Below are positions 58,856 to 64,000 of a stretch of 64,000 nucleotides of DNA, one piece after another. The stretch comes from VRUE01 sp963702575. Lineage in GTDB: Bacteria; Actinomycetota; Thermoleophilia; Solirubrobacterales; 70-9. Each line of letters starts with the position of its first letter. The first letter of the stretch is position 1. The notes below the pieces were generated by a model. It had not been told where the DNA came from and searched no databases. It saw only the letters and a list, made by a program, of their open reading frames with translations. A program made the translations under genes and the position numbers. The stretch spans positions 310,001 to 374,000 of the forward strand of contig CAVPCU010000002.1 in NCBI GenBank assembly GCA_963702575.1, in the 5' to 3' direction.

Positions 58856-59644
58856 ATGGCCGACCGAGCTGACGTCGCCGAGAGTCTCCCTCCCGCGGTC
58901 GAGCAGGCGCTGGAGCTCCTCCGTTCACGCCCCGCGGACGCATGCCTCTCCCCGCGTGGATATCTCGACCTCCTAGGTAGCCGCGATCCGACCGGCTCCC
59001 ACCCCGCCCAGCGGCTGATGGTGAGCCGGGCACTGCCGTTGATCTACCAGCGTCTCTGGCGCCCCGTCGGCGGTCGCCTGCTGATGGGCCTCACCGGGCC
59101 CGGCACCGCGGAGGAGCACGAGATGGCGCTGGACTCCCTCGCGATCGCGCCGGCGGACCGGGTGCTCGACCTCGCCTGCGGTCCGGGCAACTTCAGCCGC
59201 GACTTCGCCGCGGCCGCGAACCGGGGCCTGGTGGTCGGCCTCGACGCCTCGGACTCGATGCTGGCGACGGCGGTTCGAGAGACCGAGGCCGCCAACGTCG
59301 CCTACATTCGCGGCGACGCCTGCGACCTGCCCTTCCGCGACGGCGGCTTCGACGCCGTCTGCTGCTTCGCCGCCCTCTACCTGATCGAGCGTCCGCTGCG
59401 GGCGCTCGAGGAGGCCGTCCGCGTCCTCGCCCCCGGCGGCCGGTTGGCGCTGCTCGCCAGCTGCGCCCGCGGACCGGTCCCCGCCGCGGCCCTCAACGCG
59501 GCGACGCGCGGCGTGACCGGGGTGCGCTTCTTCGGCCGCGAGGAGCTGACCGGCGCGCTGGCCGCCGCCCGCCTCCTCGACATCGAGCAGCGAGTCACCG
59601 GCCTCGCGCAGTTCGTCTCTGCAAGCAAACCGGAGGTGACCTAG
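58856..59644 (+). CDS. Class I SAM-dependent methyltransferase
   Basis: 262 residues from ATG 58856. Motif I is RVLDLACGPGNFSRDFAAAA, then VGLDASDSMLATAVRETEAA, YIRGDACDLPFRDGGFDAVC and ALEEAVRVLAPGGRLALLAS. This is a Methyltransf_11-type enzyme with an N-terminal ~85-residue helical extension. Substrate unknown. It is one base from the SRPBCC gene, so they act together or share a pathway. Confidence 0.88.
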   Translation: MADRADVAESLPPAVEQALELLRSRPADACLSPRGYLDLLGSRDPTGSHPAQRLMVSRALPLIYQRLWRPVGGRLLMGLTGPGTAEEHEMALDSLAIAPADRVLDLACGPGNFSRDFAAAANRGLVVGLDASDSMLATAVRETEAANVAYIRGDACDLPFRDGGFDAVCCFAALYLIERPLRALEEAVRVLAPGGRLALLASCARGPVPAAALNAATRGVTGVRFFGREELTGALAAARLLDIEQRVTGLAQFVSASKPEVT

Positions 59645-60097
59645 ATGGCACACATGGGTGGTACCGCCAGCGCCGAGATCGAGGCTCCGGTCGAGGAGGT
59701 TTGGGAGGCCGTGGAGGACGTGCTCATCGCCCCCGAGTGGCAGGGCGGTCTCGTCTCGATGTCGGCGCTGGAGCGCGACGGCGACGGCCGCCCGACGCTG
59801 GTGGAGACCGAGAGCGACATCAAGGTCAAGCACGTGAAGACGCGCGTTCGGTTCAGCTACGAGCCGCCCACGCGCCTCTCCTGGACCCAGGAGAAGGGCG
59901 ATCTCAAGTCGGTCGAGGGATCGTGGACGCTGGAGGATCTGGGTGGGGCGCGAACGCGAGCGACCTACACGTTGGACGGCGACCCCGGACGGGTGCTGGG
60001 GATGCTGATCCGCGGGCCGGTCGAGGCCGCCGCCCGGGCGATGCTGGTGAACGCCCGTCCGGGAGAGCTGAAGACGCGCGTGGAGGACAGCCGCTGA
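59645..60097 (+). CDS. SRPBCC-family (START-like) protein
   Basis: 150 residues: GTASAEIEAPVEEVWEAVED, then RVRFSYEPPTRLSWTQEKGD and EGSWTLEDLGGARTRATYTL, with a long C-terminal helix (RGPVEAAARAMLVNARPGEL). This is a hydrophobic-ligand-binding helix-grip fold. In operon with the methyltransferase. Confidence 0.85.
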   Translation: MAHMGGTASAEIEAPVEEVWEAVEDVLIAPEWQGGLVSMSALERDGDGRPTLVETESDIKVKHVKTRVRFSYEPPTRLSWTQEKGDLKSVEGSWTLEDLGGARTRATYTLDGDPGRVLGMLIRGPVEAAARAMLVNARPGELKTRVEDSR

Positions 60098-60098
60098 G

Positions 60099-60347
60099 TC
60101 AGCGCGAGAGCCGGTCGCGCAGCCGCCGCCACAGCGAGGGCGGGCGCGGTTGGGTGCGCCGCCATTCCTCCTCGGTCGGCAGCCGCCCCGCCTTGCGGGC
60201 GGCGAGGACGCAGGCGGTGTGGGCGTGCCGCCGCTGCTCCATGTCCCCTTCGGGGGCGATCAGGAAGTGCTCGCTGAGCGCCGGCAGGTGGCCGCCGCAG
60301 AGCGGGCAGCGGTAGGTCGCCGGCTTGCGGCTCTGCGCCGGCCGCAT
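60099..60347 (-). CDS. Small zinc-ribbon-like protein
   Basis: 82 residues from ATG 60347: KPATYRCPLCGGHLPALSEH, then GDMEQRRHAHTACVLAARKA and a basic tail. One CxxC plus a later His/Cys pair could bind zinc (treble-clef-like). Function unknown. Convergent with the SRPBCC gene, 1 bp apart. Confidence 0.6.
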   Translation of the reverse strand: MRPAQSRKPATYRCPLCGGHLPALSEHFLIAPEGDMEQRRHAHTACVLAARKAGRLPTEEEWRRTQPRPPSLWRRLRDRLSR

Positions 60348-60397
60348 CGACCACCAGCGGACGTGCCGGTTCTTAGAGCCATATATGGGCACTCGAG

Positions 60398-61306
60398 CTA
60401 CGGCACGTCGCTGATCGACGGGGCGCCGACCCGCAGTTGCGGGGTCGCGGTCCCCCCGCGTTGGCGCTCGGCCTTTGCCACCACGTCGAAGAAGACGTCG
60501 TTGCGGCCGCGCCGCATCGAGTACGGGAAGGCGCGGCGGGCGCGCCGGTGGGCCGCGGCGATGGCGCGGAAGCTCGACTCGTGCGCCCGCGTCCAACGGA
60601 TGCCGAAGATCTCGCGCACGCGCGGCGGCAGCGCCCCCTTGATGACGTGGTTCTGGACGGCGAGGTTGCCGCGGGCGAGCGCCGGCACCGGCTGGCGGAA
60701 GGCCACCAGCGGGGCCATCTCGAGGCCGTGCTCGGTCGCCTGCAGGTCGGGCGAGGCGAGCCGCCCGTCCCACCAGGCGCTGAACTCCCGGTGGCTGGCG
60801 GGGACCTCACTCCGCGGTAGGCCGAAGAGCTCGCCGAAGCGCACGTAGTCCTGCCAGAGGTCCTCGCGCTCGCTCTCGCTCAGCGGCCGCACCATCGTCT
60901 CGTACATCTCTCGCCCGGAGTCGGCGATCACCGCCAGCGTCCACAGCATCAGCTCCGGGTCGAAGGCAGAGAAGGCGGTGCCGGCGGGGTGGGAGCCTGC
61001 CGCCTCCGGCAGCGTCCCCTCGATCGTCTCGTGCACGCGGCGGACCTTTGCCAGCGCCTGGTCGGCTTCCTCGCGGGTGCCGAGGAGGACCGTCTCCTGG
61101 ATCTTCGCCGTGCGGGCGAGCCGCTCGAACGGACGGTCCCCCGAGCGGGTGGCGAGCATGGTGCCGGTGTAGGTGAGCGGTTCCAGCGCCCCGATCAGCA
61201 GCGCCCGCTGGCCGTAGAGCAGCCCGACCGAGCGCTCGCCGTGGACCCGGCGCGCCAGCGAGCGCCCGGGCGGGAAGTAGTGCGCGTCGTCGCCGATCGC
61301 GGCCAT
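60398..61306 (-). CDS. Oxygenase MpaB-family (DUF2236) protein
   Basis: 302 residues: SLARRVHGERSVGLLYGQRA, then ALLIGALEPLTYTGTMLATR, VRRVHETIEGTLPEAAG and LMLWTLAVIADSGREMYETM. These match the DUF2236/latex-clearing-protein-like haem fold of MpaB oxygenases. Actual substrate unknown. It lies 13 bp downstream of the FtsH-like gene. Confidence 0.82.
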   Translation of the reverse strand: MAAIGDDAHYFPPGRSLARRVHGERSVGLLYGQRALLIGALEPLTYTGTMLATRSGDRPFERLARTAKIQETVLLGTREEADQALAKVRRVHETIEGTLPEAAGSHPAGTAFSAFDPELMLWTLAVIADSGREMYETMVRPLSESEREDLWQDYVRFGELFGLPRSEVPASHREFSAWWDGRLASPDLQATEHGLEMAPLVAFRQPVPALARGNLAVQNHVIKGALPPRVREIFGIRWTRAHESSFRAIAAAHRRARRAFPYSMRRGRNDVFFDVVAKAERQRGGTATPQLRVGAPSISDVP

Positions 61307-61319
61307 CCGGCCGCCGATG

Positions 61320-62867
61320 CTACTCCGGCTTCGGCGGCTCGGAGGAGAGGAAGACGGCCGGCTCGACCGCGACGTGGGTCCGGGCGCGCACCCGCAGCTC
61401 GTGCGCGGCGAAGATCTCGTCGAGTTCCTCGCGGGTCAGCGTCTCTCGCTCCAGCGCGTTCGCCGCCAGGTCGTCGAGGCAGTCGCGGTTAGCGGCGAGC
61501 AGCGCCCGCGCCCGCCGGTGGGCCTCGCGCGCCAGCGTCATCGCCGCCAGGTCGACGTCGCGGCGGGTGCGGTCCGAGAGCGCGTAGTCGCCGGTCGGCA
61601 GGGCGATCGGCGGCGCCCCGTCGGCGTCGAGCGCGACCCCCATGCCGAACTCGGCGACCATCTGCTTGCAGACCATGTGCACGCGGGCGAGGTCGTCGCC
61701 GGCGCCGGAGTAGGAGGCTTCCAGCACCTCCTCCTCGGCCGCCCGGCCGCCGAGCAGCGTGACCAGCTCGTCGAGCAGCTCCTCGCGCGACTTCAGGTAG
61801 GTGTCCTCCTGCGGCGAGTGGGCGACGAACCCGAGCGCCGGTCCGCGCGGCACGATGCTGAGGATCTCCGGCGGGTCGAGCCCCAGCAGCTTGCGGCAGA
61901 GGGCGTGGCCGGCCTCGTGGTAGGCGACGATCCGCCGCTCCTTCTGCCCCAGCCGCCGCGCCTGCTGGGAGCCGACCGACTGGCGCAGCAGCGCCTCGTC
62001 GAGGTCCTCGCGCGCCATCGCCTTGCGGCCCGCCCGCCCGGCGATGATCGCCGCCTCGTTGAGCGCGTTGGCGAGCTGGGCGCCGGTCATCCCGGTCGTC
62101 TTGCGCGCGACGTCGGTCAGGTCGAGGTCGGGACCGAGCGGCTTTCCCTTGGCGTGCGCCCGCAGGATCGCCTCGCGGCCGTCGCGGTCGGGCGGCGCGA
62201 CCAGCACTTGACGGTCGAAGCGGCCCGGCCGCAGCAGCGCCTTGTCGAGCTTGTCGACGTAGTTGGACGCGGCGATCACGATCACCGTCCCCGGGTCTCG
62301 CTCGAACCCGTCCAGCTCGACCAGGAGCTGGTTGAGCGCCTGCTCGCGCTCGCTCGAGCCGCCATCTCCACCGCCGCTGCTGCGCGCCCCCCCGACCGCG
62401 TCCAGCTCGTCGATGAAGATGACGGCTCGTCCCGACTTCCGCGCCTCCTTGAACAGGCGCCGAATGCGGGCAGCACCCCTCCCCACGAACATCTCTACGA
62501 AACTCGAGCCGGAGGCCGAGAAGAAGTCGACCCCCGCCTGCGCGGCGACCGCCCGCGCCAGCATCGTCTTGCCCGTCCCCGGCGGGCCGAAGAGCAGCAC
62601 GCCGCGCGGCGGCGAGGCGCCGAGGGCGGCGAAGCGCTCGGGGTCGCGCAGCCACTCGGCGACGTCCATCAGCTCGTCCTTGGCGGCGTCGACCCCCTGC
62701 ACCTCCTCCCAGAGCACCGGCTTGGTCTTGCTCGCCTTGACCGTCTCCGGCTTGGTCGCGCCGAGCGTGCCGCGCAGCAGCGTCAAGAAGACGAGCAGGA
62801 GGCCGAACATGAAGACGACCCCGAAGACCGGGTACCAGTCGAAGAAGAAGCTTTTGATCCCGTTCAC
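61320..62867 (-). CDS. FtsH-like AAA metalloprotease with one membrane segment
   Basis: 515 residues. There is a single N-terminal membrane helix (VFGVVFMFGLLLVFLTLL), Walker A (LLFGPPGTGKTMLARAVAAQ), Walker B (AVIFIDELDAVGGARSS), SRH (LLRPGRFDRQVLVAPPDR) and zinc site HEAGH at ~316-320, with later D in EEEVLEASYSGAGDDLARVH. Canonical FtsH has two membrane helices and a periplasmic domain (~610+ residues); both the domain and second helix are missing here. It should be a membrane-tethered ATP-dependent protease, probably not the sole FtsH. Confidence 0.87.
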   Translation of the reverse strand: MNGIKSFFFDWYPVFGVVFMFGLLLVFLTLLRGTLGATKPETVKASKTKPVLWEEVQGVDAAKDELMDVAEWLRDPERFAALGASPPRGVLLFGPPGTGKTMLARAVAAQAGVDFFSASGSSFVEMFVGRGAARIRRLFKEARKSGRAVIFIDELDAVGGARSSGGGDGGSSEREQALNQLLVELDGFERDPGTVIVIAASNYVDKLDKALLRPGRFDRQVLVAPPDRDGREAILRAHAKGKPLGPDLDLTDVARKTTGMTGAQLANALNEAAIIAGRAGRKAMAREDLDEALLRQSVGSQQARRLGQKERRIVAYHEAGHALCRKLLGLDPPEILSIVPRGPALGFVAHSPQEDTYLKSREELLDELVTLLGGRAAEEEVLEASYSGAGDDLARVHMVCKQMVAEFGMGVALDADGAPPIALPTGDYALSDRTRRDVDLAAMTLAREAHRRARALLAANRDCLDDLAANALERETLTREELDEIFAAHELRVRARTHVAVEPAVFLSSEPPKPE

Positions 62868-62961
62868 TCCGGGAGTGTGGACAAAAAGTCGCCCAACTCC
62901 AATCGCATATACGTCCGGCGGGCGTTTTTGCAGCCGCGCGCCCGCCTGGCGAGCCGGTCCT

Positions 62962-63708
62962 CTAGCCGCGCTGGACCTGCGAGCCGCCGACGATCGCCTC
63001 GACGCCGTCGTCGCCGAAGACGATCCAGGCCTTGTTGCCGCCGTCGTAGTCGGGCGCCCAGAGCTTCAGCGTCGCCGGGCGCTCCCAGACCGTGCACGGC
63101 TCCTCGCCGACCTCGTCGAGGCCGCGCCAGACCCGGACGAAGGCGTTGTTCTCGAGCTCCTCGCCGATCGTCGTCGGCTCGCGGTGGCCGGGGTGCACGC
63201 GCGTCTCGGGCGGCAGCTCCAGCAGCCGCATCACCGAGGCCTTGAGGTCGGCGAAGCCGCTGGCCCCGGGCGCCATCGTCCCGCCGACCGTGCCCTTGAA
63301 GAGGACGTCGGCGGTGAAGACGTCGCTGCCGTCGACGAGGAAGGCGAGGTGGCCGGTGGCGTGGCCGGGGGTCGAGATCGCCTCGATCTCGAGCTCGCCG
63401 GTGGCGAGCTTCTCGCCGTCGGAGAGCGTCTGGGAGACCTCGAGGTCGAGCTCCGCCGCCGCGTCGGGATGGGCGACCACCCGCGGGCCGCCGAGCCGCT
63501 CGCGCGCCTCGGCCAGGCCGGCGACGTGGTCGAGGTGGGGGTGGGTGACGAGGATGTGGGTGATCTCGATCCCGTCGGCCTCGGCGCGCTCGAATAGCGG
63601 CGCGAGCTCGTCGTTGCCGTCGATCAGGACCCCCTTGCCGCCGGGCCGGTCGGCGACCAGGTAGGCGTTCGACAGCCACATCGGGTTCTCGGTTCGCTCG
63701 ACGATCAA
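62962..63708 (-). CDS. Metallo-beta-lactamase-fold hydrolase
   Basis: 248 residues: NAYLVADRPGGKGVLIDGND, THPHLDHVAGLAEARERLGG (HxHxDH), STPGHATGHLAFLVDGSDVF (third His), TADVLFKGTVGG (bridging Asp) and RVHPGHREPTTIGEELENN. This is a glyoxalase II-like hydrolase; substrate unknown. About 94 bp upstream of the FtsH-like gene on the same strand. Confidence 0.87.
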   Translation of the reverse strand: MIVERTENPMWLSNAYLVADRPGGKGVLIDGNDELAPLFERAEADGIEITHILVTHPHLDHVAGLAEARERLGGPRVVAHPDAAAELDLEVSQTLSDGEKLATGELEIEAISTPGHATGHLAFLVDGSDVFTADVLFKGTVGGTMAPGASGFADLKASVMRLLELPPETRVHPGHREPTTIGEELENNAFVRVWRGLDEVGEEPCTVWERPATLKLWAPDYDGGNKAWIVFGDDGVEAIVGGSQVQRG

Positions 63709-63741
63709 CTCGGCCTCCTCCTCTGCTTGCGTATCGGTCCG

Positions 63742-64000
63742 CTAACCGTACGGCCTGTAGACGATCCGGTGCCCGAGCAGCTGGCTGACGGTGGCGAAGC
63801 GGTAGCCGCGGGCGCGCAGGGTCTCGATTATGCGAGGCAGCGCGGCGAGGGTGCCGCTGCGGTCGCCGCCGCCGTCGTGCATGAGGACGATCGAGCCCGC
63901 CTGGGCGGCGCCGACGACGCGGCTGTAGACGGCGGCGGCGCCCGGCGTGGCCCAGTCGGTCGGGTCGACGTCCCAGAGGATCGTCTCCATCCCCAGTCCT
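63742..64000 (-). CDS. Polysaccharide deacetylase-like protein (C-terminal part)
   Basis: Only the last ~86 residues lie in the window. METILWDVDPTDWATPGAAA, then GSIVLMHDGGGDRSGTLAAL and PRIIETLRARGYRFATVSQL match the distal part of the NodB-homology domain of carbohydrate esterase 4 enzymes. The catalytic N-terminal half is beyond the right edge. Confidence 0.82.
   Translation of the reverse strand, partial: GLGMETILWDVDPTDWATPGAAAVYSRVVGAAQAGSIVLMHDGGGDRSGTLAALPRIIETLRARGYRFATVSQLLGHRIVYRPYG

Noticed and set aside
1..64000. CRISPR arrays
   Set aside because: No short direct repeats with regular unique spacers and no cas genes were seen; the repeats present are coding or hairpin families.

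Overview
The window is very GC-rich, almost entirely coding, and reads as chromosomal DNA of an actinomycete-like bacterium. The best guess is a Thermoleophilia/Solirubrobacterales relative. This rests on the family of long secreted NHL plus InlB-type repeat proteins at the left end, the oxygenase-MpaB, SIMPL and AAA/DUF5925 families at the right end, and the codon use. The taxonomic guess is inference; no rRNA gene is present.

Region 1 (1-6.5 kb) is one giant secreted repeat protein. Region 2 (about 6.5-46.5 kb) is a mobile element with its conjugation, maintenance and integration modules, here called a putative integrative and conjugative element (ICE). It has four parts. (a) A plus-strand leading/maintenance block at 6.5-21.1 kb carries TetR-type regulators, a Phd-VapC pair, DprA, HicBA, ParB, a RelE-like pair, a sigma factor, two intact SSBs, a replication-relaxation-type protein, a DUF2493 SLOG protein, DUF3072 and DUF4326. 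Many of these genes are preceded by unusually hairpin-rich leaders, some of which are near-identical repeats. (b) A conjugation block at 21.2-37.6 kb carries a VirD4/TraD-like coupling ATPase, a third SSB, a sigma factor fused to a zinc-finger/membrane segment, TcpC-, VirB2-, TcpE-, VirB4- and VirB6-like proteins, a lytic transglycosylase-NlpC hydrolase, a second sigma factor, a second DNA-transfer ATPase and two more replication-relaxation proteins. Reading frames in this block are broken many times by single-base indels. (c) A cargo block at 37.8-44.5 kb carries two MazEF-type pairs, a HEPN-like pair, decayed duplicate fragments and four tandem overlapping XRE regulators. (d) An excisionase and tyrosine integrase end the element, followed by a tRNA-Glu-like sequence that is the probable attachment site. 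The left end of the element was not found.

Region 3 (46.5-53.2 kb) is bracketed by further degenerate copies of the attachment-site sequence. It holds a complete His-Xaa-Ser (Hxs) peptide-modification operon: hxsA, hxsD and two radical SAM maturases, hxsB and hxsC. It also holds a VOC protein, DUF2283, a secreted protein and a GNAT acetyltransferase. Region 4 (53.2-64 kb) returns to ordinary chromosome: an AbiE-type toxin-antitoxin pair, an AAA/DUF5925 ATPase, SIMPL protein, VapBC, tRNA-Val(UAC), a methyltransferase-SRPBCC pair, an MpaB-type oxygenase, an FtsH-like protease, a metallo-beta-lactamase-fold hydrolase and the end of a polysaccharide deacetylase.

The strongest leads are the Hxs operon inside a scarred integration hotspot, and the nested-hairpin leaders before SSB, ParB and DprA genes. 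The placement and orientation of those leaders resemble a plasmid leading region with single-strand-foldable promoters. Identifications come from reading motifs by eye; no database search was run.
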